Positions 1 to 12,608 of a DNA stretch of 64,000 nt are shown here, one piece after another. The DNA is taken from NCBI GenBank assembly GCA_025093555.1, contig JAIWNF010000002.1:1364001-1428000 (forward strand), read 5' to 3'. The DNA is from Circinella umbellata. Taxonomy: Eukaryota; Mucoromycota; Mucoromycetes; Mucorales; Lichtheimiaceae. The notes beneath the pieces are model-generated. The model was not told the DNA's origin, ran no database searches, and worked only from the letters and a program-made list of their open reading frames with translations. The translations under genes and the position numbers were made by a program. Each line of letters opens with the position of its first letter. Position 1 is the first letter of the stretch.

Positions 1-819
1 ATAATCTTGTCGAACAATAAGTCGCATCACTTTTTGTATAAATATAGAGTTTTAAAACCAAACAAATAAATAACCCAGAAAAGGGAATGAAAAGGATAGT
101 AAGTGTTTAGAATGTGTGTGTACACAGTTGGAAGAAGGGAAGAAAAAGAAGGAAAGAAAAAAAAGAAGATCCAAAATAAAAAGTAAAAAAAAAAAAAAAA
201 GGTGGCGGAGCGGTTCCTATCTTTTTTCAAATCTAATGCATCTCCGTAATCCATTACCGCATTTAATATAAATTTTCCACTTCTTTTTACCCCTCCTCCT
301 TCACACAGTCATTAAACACACTTTCACTTGATATAATAACAATCCATTATCTTAAGAAAAAAAAGAACCTATTTGTCAGGTGAGGTTTTTTTTTTTTTTT
401 TACAAAAAAAAAATAAAATAAAAAAAAAAAAAAACAATCCTCATTCCCATATTTAAAAAGAAACCACGTTTTTGATAATTGACATTTCAATAAGGTTTTT
501 AGGGGAAAAAATTACACATCTAGATAAAGCGAAAGATAAATAAAGGGATTCCCGCGGAATAAGTTACCCGATGATTAAGTAATTTATTCATGAAGGACCC
601 TGGAAATTTTCTCTTAGACAAGAAAACGTGTCGTGTTACAAGTTTATTAAATAATCCTTATTCAAATCACTCCGAAAATAAAAATGTGTGTGAGATTATT
701 CACACACGTATAACATTCTTTCTCTTTCTTTTTCGTTTTTTAAGAATTGAATTCGTTTATATACAAAATGGGGGTGTGTATAGGAATATCATTGAATTGT
801 TTGGAGAGGGTGTGGTCAT
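1..819. other. Intergenic, no gene seen
   Basis: AT-rich sequence with homopolymer A and T tracts near positions 185, 390 and 420. It lies beyond the 3' end of the minus-strand RING-CH gene. Short frames here have the F/K/I/N-rich composition expected of chance translation of AT-rich DNA. No RNA gene or repeat was recognised. Confidence 0.6.
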
Positions 820-2803
820 CTATTTTCTGACATCATAATTCAATACACGCCGTGATTGACGTTGTCGAATCTTTTCATACTTGTAAAACAAACTGGCCAT
901 ATCCTAATTCCAAAAAAGAAAAAAAAAATTTATATGATCCATATCAAAAGTGAATAAATCCATTCTCCCTCCCTCGACCATCACTTCCATATATATTTTA
1001 CCTTAACTACTACAAATAAACATCCACCAAGTACATTACGATGAAATGGTTCTGGGAAATATTGTCGAACTAATTTGAAATGATTGAGACAACTAAAAAA
1101 ATAGAAACATATGAATATTAAATTACATTCAATTATTATAAATATCCTTTCCCCCATCTTTTTTTTGTTTACCTTCCCACGATACTACTAATAGTAGGCC
1201 AAAGTAAAGCACCAATCACTGTAACACCCAAATCACCACGTTCACGACTATTTAATAAAGCATTTTCTTCTTCAGCTTCTGCTGCTTGTTCATCCAATTG
1301 TTCTTGCTGTCCTCGTCGTCTACGCTCATCCCATGTGGGATCGCCTAATATTTCTGCGCCATGTCGTTCAAGTTCATCGTACATTTGTGCTGTATTAGGT
1401 GATTGTCGTGCATTCATGTTATTTTCTCGTTGTTGTGTTGATGGACGTCGATTTTGTTGTTGTTGGCTACGTCGAGGATGGGATAATTTACGAGATAATT
1501 GATGTTGTACTAATAGGTATAAGTTGTTATATAATAATCTATTATCAAATAATTAATTTTTTTTTTAGCTCTATTCAATAAACAAAACAAACAAATAGAA
1601 AAAATAAGAGTTATGATTTGACTTTTTACCTAACCCATGGTAATGCTCCCACGGTAACTGTGGGTGAGGGTGGCCATGATACTTGAACAGGAGAATTTGG
1701 ATGAGCCGAAGTAGCTCGTAATAAAAGCATAGCAGCAAATGGTAAAACACCATCTGCCCAACGTGAACGTGATAAAATTAATGCAGCAGGAATGGAAGGT
1801 AATCCTAGCCAAGTACGCCATGTCCATGATATGGGTGCCCCGATCAATCTTTCACCTTCACGTGCACCAAATAATGTCAACACAGTATATGCACCATACG
1901 TTGTTGAAGTAATTAACATAGAACAACCTAACCCAAGAAATGTTAAATAAGGTGCTGCTGTATGTACTAAACTATCTACAAGTGTAAGAAGAGAAAGTGG
2001 TAAACTACGATGTTCTGAAAGATAATAAGGTGTGTTGCATTGTGGACAATGCACCTTCATAATAATATAAATAATAATAAATAATGAGTACAGTTTTCTC
2101 TTTCTCTTTCTCTCTTTCTCTTTCTTTTTGTTAATACCTTTTTTAAAGGTGACCCTTTTTGATTTTCTCCAATCCAATCTAATAAACATTGTTCGTGAGA
2201 AACAAGTGAACACTTGCAAGGTTTAACCCAATTCCCTTCAGAATCAGTGTCTTCACCAAAACAGATCCAACAACGACGATCTTGGTCATTTTCTTGTTGT
2301 TGTTGTTGTGGTCGCTGTTGTTGCTGTTGTTGTTGTTGAGCTAACATTTGTTCTCTTCGACGTTGTTGTTGTTGTGCCACTGACCTTTGTGATGCATTAG
2401 AATTTCGAAAAGACGTTGTAGTTGTTGCTTGAGTATTATTGTTATTATTATTCGATTCACGAAAAGTGGAAGAAGTAGAAGAAGGTCTTGGTGCAAGAAT
2501 AGTAGAAGACGAAGACGAAGAAATGTTGCCATCGTCTTGTTCTTCTTCATGAATAATGCCATGACTTGTTCCATTGGTTCTATTACTACTCGTTGACCTT
2601 GCATTCGTGTTACGTAAAGTATTGGCGTTAATTAGGGTAGGACCATTATGACGTGTTGTGGGTTCGTCATGTCTATTAATAGGAGAAGCGATGATTTGAT
2701 CACCGTCGTCCTCTACGTCTTCAATGATAGAATTGCCTTGGTGATAAGAATAATAACCTGCTGCACTCATTAATGTAGAATTTGGACAACGAAAATGAGA
2801 CAT
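820..2803 (-). CDS. MARCH5-like RING-CH E3 ubiquitin ligase, membrane-bound
   Basis: Rebuilt exons on the minus strand are 2803-2138, 2054-1630, 1466-1173, 1092-1002 and 903-820, giving about 519 residues with phase kept throughout. Residues 1-175 are disordered and rich in Ser, Asn and Gln. Residues ~178-231 form a C4HC3 RING-CH domain (CWICFGE..., CKC, HEQCLLDW, CPQC). Hydrophobic helices follow, with the family motif ISWTWRTWLGLPSIPAAL. The last three exons add LLWPTISSIVG, FHRNVLGGCLFVVVK and RRVLNYD, which match the C-terminus of MARCH5, an outer-mitochondrial/ER-membrane ligase controlling organelle dynamics and protein turnover. The Gln-rich N-terminus is longer than in animal MARCH5. 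The exon 3 acceptor is uncertain: the better-looking TTAG at 1510 breaks the frame, so the in-frame GTAG before 1466 was used. Family assignment is firm; localisation is inferred. Confidence 0.85.
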
Positions 2804-3934
2804 AAAGGAAGTTAAAAAAAAACGGAGCTATATATAAAAAAAAAGTGGGGTTTATATTTTCAACAGACTGTAAAGAAAATAGAAAAGAAAGGAAAAAAGA
2901 AAATAAAACTAAAAGAGTTGTTTATGCCTTTTAGACGAGACACCACACCCCGATTGATTTTTCGAAAACTGATGGCTCATGGACTTTCTCTAACCCCCTC
3001 CGCCCCCCCTCTCCCACTCACTTGGACTCACACATTCTCTCACACACATAGAAACCCACGCTCTAAAATTCGACTTTGTTCATTGTACAAAACTTTCTTG
3101 ATATTTTAGTTCATTGATACCTTACAACTTTTTTTTTAAACCTGGCAAATTACTTGTTCATTTATATAACTTTTAGACCATAATACTAAACAAACAAACA
3201 ACAGCCTATACACAAATATAATTTTCTTTTTTAGCATAATGCTGTCATTAAATGAAATTATCAGTGGATGAAAGGAAAAAAAAAAAAGATTGAAAGTTTT
3301 ATTGCCCATGACAACCTATTTTATTTTATCATAACAACCCTAAATCGGGCTTGATTTGCATAACATACGTACGCAGGAGAGTGTACAATACTTTTTTTTT
3401 TTTTTTTGTTATCAAAGTCTTATAACCATTCTCTTTTTCTTTATTTTAAAATACCTATTATTTTTCAAGAGGAGGGGGGAGCGATTGACATAAAAATAAA
3501 TCATATAAAGAAAATTGCTTTTGAAATTATTAAAACATATAAAAAAAAAGGTTTATATACACCCTTTCTTTTGTATATATTCCGAAAAGAAAATCTGTAG
3601 TAGTAGGGTAAAATAGAATGGGTTAACAGGCCCCACGATCGATAAAATTGTTTGCATGATTTTTCTTTTTGCATGAAATTTTTTAGTTTTGTTATTTCAT
3701 ATTTTTTACTTTTGGAAGAATGGAAAAAGATGTTCACTTTTTATTAGGTAAACATGTGAGTTAAAAAAAACAGATTGCCCTTTTTGAATATAATGGTTGT
3801 AATGTGTAGTAATGAGACTGGTATATAATATATATAAATAATTAAGCTCGGTTTCTTCGATATGATGAAATGGGGGGGGGTAAATAAAGACAGAACCAGC
3901 TAGAAATCTCTCTCCTTGTTTCTTCTTATTTTTT
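2804..3934. other. Intergenic / upstream region of the RING-CH gene
   Basis: It holds the presumed promoter of the minus-strand RING-CH gene and the 3' flank of the coiled-coil gene. A pyrimidine-rich stretch at about 2990-3060 and poly-T runs near 3390 are the only visible structure. No protein or RNA gene is supported. Confidence 0.5.
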
Positions 3935-4839
3935 TTAAAGTTCAGTTTGATCAATAGCACGTAAACGACGCATAATCTTATCCATTTCATCCCGTACAAT
4001 AATCATAATTTCTTCATGTGAACGAGTCGATGCTTCTGAAGTATCCAATTTTTGTCTTAATTCCTCCACTTCTTTTTGTACTTCACGAATAGTATCCGAT
4101 TGTCTTTTTTCCATCTCCAAATGTTCTTGTTCCAGTTGTTTAATTTGTTCATCCATGGGTCCAATAGCTTCCTTAATTCTATTCTCTGCTTCATTTTGTA
4201 TTTCGAGTGCACGCGATGAAGTAGTGGCTAATTCTTCGTATGCTTTAGAGATAACTTGTTGTAATTCACTTTTTTCTGCTCGATACTTGTCTTGCATCTT
4301 TCGAATTTCTCCTTGCACTTGACCTTGTTCTCCTTGCGCATCCGTCTCCAATTGATGTTGTTGATCTTTGGCATCTCTCAATTGATCATCCAATTCTTTT
4401 AAATGACCCATCCCTCTTTGTGCTGTTTCAATTTCATCCGTATATTTCTTTACTTGACCTTCAAAGAAAAAAGCAGTTGCTTTGGCATTTTCAGCTTGAC
4501 GATCTTTACGGTTACTCATATCCGTTAAAGTTTGAATCTCGGTCTTCAGTTTACGATTCGTACGTCCACTTTCTTGAGCATGTAAATCAGCTGCTTTGGC
4601 TTGTTGTCGTGTTTGATCTAATTCTAATCGAAGTTGTGTTAATTCTCTTTCTGCTTTGGAAATCTTTTGTTGGAGTTCTCCAATGTCACTGCCGGTTGTT
4701 CGTGATGAACTCGTGCTTCCTAAAAAAAAAAATCGTCAGTTTTCTTTTCTTTGACATTATTTCATCTCGATGAATTTATATATACAAAAAAAAAAATAAA
4801 AGATATATTACGTTCAGGTTTTAAATCATCGTCTGCCAT
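3935..4839 (-). CDS. Coiled-coil protein of unknown function
   Basis: Two exons, 4839-4812 and 4719-3935, join in phase (intron GTAATA...TTTAG, 92 bp) and encode about 270 residues starting MADDDLKPER. Nearly the whole protein from residue ~20 is a continuous heptad-rich coiled coil full of E, K, Q and R (for example ELQQKISKAERELTQLRLEL), with no Pro after the first residues until a short IGPMDEQ break near residue 190. No enzyme motif, signal peptide or membrane segment is seen. The start is the first ATG, followed by an acidic N-terminus. Such proteins usually act as structural or scaffolding components, but I cannot assign a family. The clean splice and even codon use make the gene itself likely. 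Confidence 0.75.
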
Positions 4840-5318
4840 GGATATATTCTCTCCTTTTTTTTAAAAAAAAAGAAAAATAAAATAAAAAAAAGAAAGGTAT
4901 AAGGTCCTTTAGTGATTGAACTCTTAAAAACTATTAAAGCTTTTTTTTTGCAACTCCCCTCTTCTTCTTTTCTCCTTTCTTTGGAATGAAATAATGTGCT
5001 CTTTTTTTTTAAAAGGGAAAAAAAACAGCCCTTTTAAATTCACTGTCAGCAAAAACAAACATGTATTTATATATAGATGTAATATTTAAACAAGCTAGCA
5101 TGTTTATTTGTTAGTATAATGTAATTGATTAGTTCCAACGACTTATTATTAATGATAATAGAAATTCATGCAAGCAAACGTAATAATACTTTCTATATAT
5201 ATATATATTTTAAGGTGTCCAGCACCCAAAATAATAAAAAAATTTATTTTCAAGAGGGAATTGGTATCAATAATTAATTAAATTATGCTAACAAGTACGT
5301 AGAGAAAAAGGTTTTGTT
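4840..5318. other. Intergenic between coiled-coil gene and thaumatin-like gene
   Basis: AT-rich 5' flank of the minus-strand coiled-coil gene and 3' flank of the thaumatin-like gene. From about 5200 rightward it belongs to the left arm of the large inverted repeat. A short TA dinucleotide run (5195-5207) marks the arm edge. Confidence 0.5.
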
Positions 5319-6017
5319 TTAAGAAGAAGGGCAGAAAGTGACAGTATAACCTTCTGATTGACACATAAAAGTACTGGTCATATCATCATAAGCATAGGTA
5401 TATACATCAGGACATTCATTCTTGACTTGTTTGGAATATTCATTGGCAGGACAGGTATCAGGTGTATTCTTGCTACCAGAGCAACAATATTCTTCAGTAC
5501 CAAATTTGGAACAAGCAGATTTACATCCAACTTCTTTACCATCCTTTATAACCTTTAATTCATCAGGACACTTGGGTACACTGGAACACGTAGGAGCACC
5601 ACAAGTATATTTGTCACCATTGTCAGCATGACTTGTCTTCTTGTTACCATGGATAGGATCGATACGAATTGGAATATTATAACCATCAACAAATGATACG
5701 TCATAATAATCATGACCACCGTGACCATTGAATGTAAATTCGGCTAATGAAGCAGGATCAGCTGCACCCGCTGTTGGATTTTCACTACCGGCTTCACGAC
5801 CCCAAAATCGACCTTGCCATTGACCATCAAGGTCATAAGTCTTGGAAGAGCCTTGAGAAATATCGGAAAGTGTAGGAAATGAGGCACCATTATCGAGTTT
5901 ACCAACACTAAGATCATAATCACATTGATTCTTGATAACAATCTTGACATCACCACTACTACTAGAAGAAGTAGTAGGAGCAGCAGTAGCGAAACCAATA
6001 AGGGCAGCAATGGAGAC
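5200..6017. repeat. Left arm of large inverted repeat
   Basis: About 0.8 kb that reappears in inverted orientation at about 8130-8938. It covers the thaumatin-like coding region from within the signal peptide to the stop plus about 115 bp of 3' flank. Every segment I compared between the alanine-rich end of the signal peptide and the TA-rich edge was identical, including silent sites and the 3' untranslated flank. Confidence 0.85.
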
Positions 6018-6038
6018 CAGCTTCAAAGAGGTATACAT
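5319..6038 (-). CDS. Thaumatin-like secreted protein (intact copy)
   Basis: Single-exon gene for 239 residues. Residues 1-19 form a signal peptide (hydrophobic SIAALIGFATAA, cleavage expected before PTTSS), followed by a Ser-rich linker and a thaumatin domain. Family hallmarks are IVIKNQC near the N-terminus, DYYDVSFVDGYNIPI in the middle, and the C-terminal block FGTEEYCCSG, NTPDTCPA, YSYAYDD-like YTYAYDD, ending TFCPSS. Twelve mature cysteines can pair into six disulphides, fewer than the sixteen of large plant thaumatins. Members are secreted and often bind or cleave beta-glucans or appear at the fungal surface; the role here is inferred. A TATA box sits about 75 bp upstream. An almost identical, 5'-truncated copy lies inverted 2 kb away. 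Confidence 0.9.
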   Translation of the reverse strand: MYTSLKLVSIAALIGFATAAPTTSSSSSGDVKIVIKNQCDYDLSVGKLDNGASFPTLSDISQGSSKTYDLDGQWQGRFWGREAGSENPTAGAADPASLAEFTFNGHGGHDYYDVSFVDGYNIPIRIDPIHGNKKTSHADNGDKYTCGAPTCSSVPKCPDELKVIKDGKEVGCKSACSKFGTEEYCCSGSKNTPDTCPANEYSKQVKNECPDVYTYAYDDMTSTFMCQSEGYTVTFCPSS

Positions 6039-6110
6039 ATTGATAATTATAGAGTATGGTAGTAGTTATTAAGACAAGTAGAGAGGAAAATAAAGTTAAT
6101 TTTGGACCTC

Positions 6111-6120
6111 ACTATTTATA
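6111..6120 (-). promoter_or_regulatory. TATA box of the intact thaumatin-like gene
   Basis: TATAAATAGT on the minus strand, 73-82 bp upstream of the ATG. This is a canonical spacing for a strongly expressed secreted-protein gene. The inverted copy has no equivalent at this distance. Confidence 0.55.
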
Positions 6121-6177
6121 TGTCTTTTTTTTCATTTTTTTTCTTTTTCGAATATTTTTCTAAATGTTAAAAAGAAA

Positions 6178-6236
6178 ACTTTGGCGAACAAATTAAAAAT
6201 AATAAAAGTAAAACATAGCGTATAGAAAAATACTTT
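6178..6236. repeat. Upstream segment with diverged inverted copy at 7151-7209
   Basis: About 58 bp starting CTTTGGCGAACAAATTAAAA, 140 bp upstream of the intact gene, recurs inverted near 7151-7209 with roughly a third of positions changed. The coding arms, in contrast, are identical. This suggests an older duplicated promoter region that escaped later homogenisation. Confidence 0.6.
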
Positions 6237-8083
6237 TTTAAATTCATATCAGACTAGAAGAGTCCATGACCTCGTACAGTTTAAAGGTCTCTTTTTTCTT
6301 TCTTTCTTTCTGTAAAGAAACAAGAGGTTCACCTTTGTAAATCATATAAAAAAACTGAAACTTATGGGCGTCATGTGTTTCAAATTGTTGTGTCTTATTT
6401 ATTCAGGTACGCATAAAAATATAACACAAAGCGAATAAATGACCATTGGATAAATAATGAAGCGTCAGGTACAAATTTTCTTTTTCTTTTCTAGTCGCAT
6501 GGAAAAAAAGAAAAAGGTCCAGTTACCCCGATTTAAAATGTGGAGGATCATCATTCGATACCTTCAAGAAATCGGAAAAAAAAAAGAACAAAATATTACG
6601 GTTATTTCAATTTACAAAAATTACTAAGATGAGAGAGGAAATAGGTAAAGAATAAAAATTAGAAGTATAACACTGAATCAATTGTAAGGGAAGAATAAAC
6701 TCTGTTTTTTTTTCTGTATAATCATTTACTAGTACATTATTTCAGTTTTTAATTTTCTACCAAGAGATTTTGAATTATATACTGATATATATACTATAGC
6801 AAAAAAAAAAAAAGACTCTAGGTACAATACATGACTTATCTGTAATACACTATACTCAAATTACTACTACTACAGTACTACCGATAATTCTCAGGAACAT
6901 AATGTAGATTTCATGCAAAAATATAATACAGTTATATTGTGAAAAAATGTGATATCCCTACAACCCAATTGAATTTTTCATTCATTCGTATGTAACAATT
7001 TAGAAACACATGACGCACATAAATTTCTGAACCTCTTTATTTGTTTCGTTACAGAAAAAGAAGAAGAAAAACTCGAAATTCGGTTCCCAAATCCCAGCCA
7101 TATCACCCACAATGATTAGAAAAGTACAACACCCATAGCTTGTTAAAACCTTGGTATTTTCTAATACGTTATGTTTCATCTTTATTATTTTTTAATTTGT
7201 TCGCCAAAGCCAAGCCAAAAAAAAAAGACAGGTTTGTTTTATGTATCTCATATCTACAATGATGGGATCTGTTTTCTGAAATAGTTTGAAATAAATGCTT
7301 AATTCTATAAATGGTATTAAATTGACTGTTATATTGAAACCATGTTTATACAGTTAATAGGATAAAAAAAACTAAATGACTATAGACGCGGTTCTAATTC
7401 TGTTAAGTTTTATTGCTAATAAGATAATTGTGCTAGTAAATAATTATTGAGCCAGCTAGATCGAAAAAAAAAATCGCACAGAAAAATGGAGGTATGTCCA
7501 TGAAGATTATTTCTCACTTCATGACGAATAGTCCAAAAGTATTATATCTCGTTTTTTGGAGGATACATACTAATATTCGAACAAGAAGTTGATACTAATG
7601 CGCAAGTAAAAATCCAAATATAAATTAGTTATTTTAGTAGGCTGGTTTGAAAAAATATCATTCATAAGAAGTTATAAAAAATAAACCGTAGTTTCTTAAT
7701 CAAACCCTGTTTAGTATAAGAGAAATCATACTGTTAATGTCACAGAAAGATTGGCTTAATGACGCTGTACACTGCAATTCGAAAAACCAACGAGAAAAAA
7801 ACAATTGCAGAGGAAATAACTACCCATCATAAAGATAATGAAATTCTAGCAACTCTGCTCCATTAGTATCATCCATTGTTATAATGGTATGTTACTCTTT
7901 TCATAAACAAACAATATTGACAAAGATAATTTGTGTAATTTTGCTTTTTTTTTGTTTCAAATGATAATTCTTTGGTTACTATATGGGATTATATCTCACA
8001 AATAAATGTTTTCAAGAGTCTACTGCTGTTGTGAAATAAAAAAATCAACAATAAATACTATCATACTATAGTTTTTTACTGAC
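6237..8083. other. Spacer of the inverted repeat, no gene seen
   Basis: AT-rich spacer between the two thaumatin-like copies. Apart from the inverted promoter remnant at 7151-7209, about 900 bp (7210-8100) separates that remnant from the truncated copy, as if sequence had been inserted there. I see no transposase, terminal repeat or RNA gene in it. Confidence 0.5.
7151..7209. repeat. Diverged inverted copy of the thaumatin-like promoter segment
   Basis: It ends in AATTTGTTCGCCAAAG and matches the reverse complement of 6178-6236 over about 58 bp with scattered substitutions and one single-base gap. It lies about 920 bp from the truncated coding copy, whereas the original lies about 140 bp from its ATG. 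Confidence 0.6.
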
Positions 8084-8129
8084 TTGAATCCAAATCTCGT
8101 TTTTTTGATCCAACATGTTTACTCCATTG

Positions 8130-8818
8130 CTGCTCTTATTGGTTTCGCTATAGCTGCTCCTACTACTTCTTCTAGTAGTAGTGGTGATGTCAAGATTGTT
8201 ATCAAGAATCAATGTGATTATGATCTTAGTGTTGGTAAACTCGATAATGGTGCCTCATTTCCTACACTTTCCGATATTTCTCAAGGCTCTTCCAAGACTT
8301 ATGACCTTGATGGTCAATGGCAAGGTCGATTTTGGGGTCGTGAAGCCGGTAGTGAAAATCCAACAGCGGGTGCAGCTGATCCTGCTTCATTAGCCGAATT
8401 TACATTCAATGGTCACGGTGGTCATGATTATTATGACGTATCATTTGTTGATGGTTATAATATTCCAATTCGTATCGATCCTATCCATGGTAACAAGAAG
8501 ACAAGTCATGCTGACAATGGTGACAAATATACTTGTGGTGCTCCTACGTGTTCCAGTGTACCCAAGTGTCCTGATGAATTAAAGGTTATAAAGGATGGTA
8601 AAGAAGTTGGATGTAAATCTGCTTGTTCCAAATTTGGTACTGAAGAATATTGTTGCTCTGGTAGCAAGAATACACCTGATACCTGTCCTGCCAATGAATA
8701 TTCCAAACAAGTCAAGAATGAATGTCCTGATGTATATACCTATGCTTATGATGATATGACCAGTACTTTTATGTGTCAATCAGAAGGTTATACTGTCACT
8801 TTCTGCCCTTCTTCTTAA
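8130..8818 (+). pseudogene. Thaumatin-like protein, inverted copy lacking its start
   Basis: The frame from about 8130 to the stop at 8816-8818 is the same as the intact gene except for one residue in the signal region (Thr to Ile) and one silent change. The homology stops inside the signal peptide. Upstream the frame stays open to 8072 but has no ATG; only a TTG at 8084 could start it. The single nearby ATG (8115) is out of frame and stops after 12 codons at a TAG formed by the same ACT-to-ATA change. No TATA box lies upstream. It is most simply a 5'-truncated pseudogene. An alternative is a captured first exon: ATG at 7884-7886 directly precedes GTATGT, and an acceptor TATAG ends at 8071 in the same phase. 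Confidence 0.75.
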
Positions 8819-8938
8819 AACAAAACCTTTTTCTCTACGTACTTGTTAGCATAATTTAATTAATTATTGATACCAATTCCCTCTTGAAAATAAATTTTTT
8901 TATTATTTTGGGTGCTGGACACCTTAAAATATATATAT
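8130..8938. repeat. Right arm of large inverted repeat
   Basis: Inverted partner of 5200-6017. It includes the 3' flank through GGACACCTTAAAATATATAT and diverges immediately after, so the duplicated block has sharp ends on both sides. Confidence 0.85.
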
Positions 8939-8939
8939 T

Positions 8940-9910
8940 TATATATTCTAATTTATATTTTGGTTATTTGAACTGAAGTATGGGTTGAAGTGTTAAAAGG
9001 TTTTTTTTTTATTTTAATTGTCGTTTATCCATAGCAACTAATTTTTTTTGACAGCCCGAGATCAAAAAAAAAAAAAAAAACTTGGCAACAATGCCCATAC
9101 TTATATAAAATGACAACAGATCACTTTTTTTTATTTCTTTTTCGATTTGTTTCATTGATGATGAGAAAACTATAAATATAAATATAATAGTGTATGTCAT
9201 TTCTTTGATAATTTATATTATAGATTACATTATATATATGAAAAGACAAAAGTGTTTTATATATAGTTATATATGATTGAATAAAGACATATAATGCAGG
9301 CAAAAAAGAATCATTAGAAAGAATCAATCTCTTTTTACTTTTAACACTATAAGTCCTTCATCTGTTTTTCAAAAATAATGATACGTTGAATCAGGAATCC
9401 TTTTTCTTTGGTCTCTTACGTTCCCAACGTCTTTTTAAAAGAATAATCAATGAGAAAGAACTTGTCATTTTATTAAAAACTGAACAAAAGTAGTTTTAAC
9501 TTTTTTTTTTTTTTTTTTTTTGGCGACTTCACTTCACCCTAACGTTTTATACACACATACTCTCTTTTTCTTATTTAAAAATATATATATATATATTATA
9601 TAATAATAATAATAACTGTTATTTTTTTGTTCCTGTTTTTTTTTATAATAAACAAGTTTCTTTTTTTTTTATTATTGGAAACGAAGCCGCTATAATTTTT
9701 TCAAGTTCACACCTTTTTTCTTTTTTTTTTTCTTTATGAACCATTCCCTTTTTTCTTTTATATAACCATTTATAAATATAAAGAACCAGAAAAAAAAAGG
9801 GAAAGAAAGAAAGAGAAAAAAAAACTACTTTTTATTATTACTATTACTATTACTATTACTATTAAATATACATATATATTTATATATATATATATAATAT
9901 TATATAACCC
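8940..9910. other. Intergenic / GCN5 promoter region
   Basis: It contains poly-T (near 9500), poly-A, a TA run and a short tandem ATTACT repeat (about 9834-9863) shortly before the GCN5 ATG. No gene is seen. The 5' leader of GCN5 probably includes the repeats. Confidence 0.5.
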
Positions 9911-11512
<1,602 letters not shown>

Positions 11513-11710
11513 AAATTTCAACCATCATCTTACATCCCACCCTACACCTCCACAACAACAAACAACAAACAACACTTGATTTGTCATCCAATTGTAAATA
11601 AAACTTTTAATATATATATAAATATTCTTAATTTTTTTTTAATAATATTAGAAACAATAAAAAAAAACACATACACACACAAAAAAAAAAGAGAGGGAGA
11701 GAAAGAATAA

Positions 11711-12472
11711 TTAAAGGAATCTTCTTGCTACAAGTTTAACACGATTGTCAAATTGAGGATTGGTAATAGGGGCATTTTTTTCGTAAAATGGATTCATTAA
11801 AATCTATATAATAATAGAGAGCGGAAGAGATTAGCTTAAAGGATAAAAAAAATAAAGCATTGAAAATTTTACCTTAACATAGACTTCATAGACTTCATTA
11901 AAGAAGTTTTTGATGCTATCTTCAGATTTTTGATCATGTAATAACATGAATTTAACATCTATAATAGTATCAATATATTGTCATTAAAAAGCTCTCTTCT
12001 CTTTTCTCTTTTTATATATTATGTTTTTTATATTGGATAATTACTATTAGCAGTAACAAAAGCGGATACATATTGTTCATTAAATCGATCCACAGTTTTC
12101 AGGTACCTAAATATATATAAATATATACATATATATTTATTAAAATTAAAATTAAATTGTTCCTTAATATATATATATATATAATATTTACATTGCTTGT
12201 GTATTCCATTGAACTTCTTCTACAACATCAAGTGCTGCATGAACAATAAATTGATTTAAATGTTTATGGTCATCACGCTATACTCAATAATAAAACAGGA
12301 GTGAATGAATATAAATATATATATAAACTACGGAAATGAAATGAATTCAACGCGTGGTTTTTTTTACCCTACTATTATCAATTAAAGAAGAAGATCTTGA
12401 TGATGGTATAATATCAGTTTCATAAATGGGGTTATCTGTTGCCCCTACAATTGCAAAATAATAAATGGACAT
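11711..12472 (-). CDS. TRS20: TRAPP subunit Trs20 / TRAPPC2 (sedlin)
   Basis: Five short exons on the minus strand, 12472-12368, 12277-12192, 12106-12045, 11958-11873 and 11803-11711, join in phase to 143 residues; human sedlin has 140. The protein starts MSIYYFAIVGATDNPIYE and carries the family blocks DDHKHLNQFIVHAALDVVEE, YLKTVDRFNEQYVSAFVTA, KFMLLHDQKSEDSIKNFFNE and MNPFYEKNAPITNPQFD. It is a longin-fold core subunit of the TRAPP complexes, which act as Rab/Ypt exchange factors and tethers in ER-Golgi traffic and autophagy. The largest exon is only 105 bp, so the gene is easily missed by ORF searches. It is convergent with GCN5, with 198 bp between stops. Confidence 0.95.
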
Positions 12473-12608
12473 GAAGAAAAAGAAAAAAAATGGGTATGCT
12501 AAAAGTGTAGAAAAGAAAGAGGGATCTCTATGCGGTATTTGAATGAAAAGAAAAAAGAAAAATAATGCGGGTATAATGAGTTGTTTTTGGGTGCGTGGGG
12601 GGGGGGTA

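Noticed and set aside
8084..8818. Complete 244-residue thaumatin-like ORF starting at 8084
   Set aside because: The first codon is TTG, not ATG; no in-frame ATG precedes the conserved part, so I call it a truncated copy.
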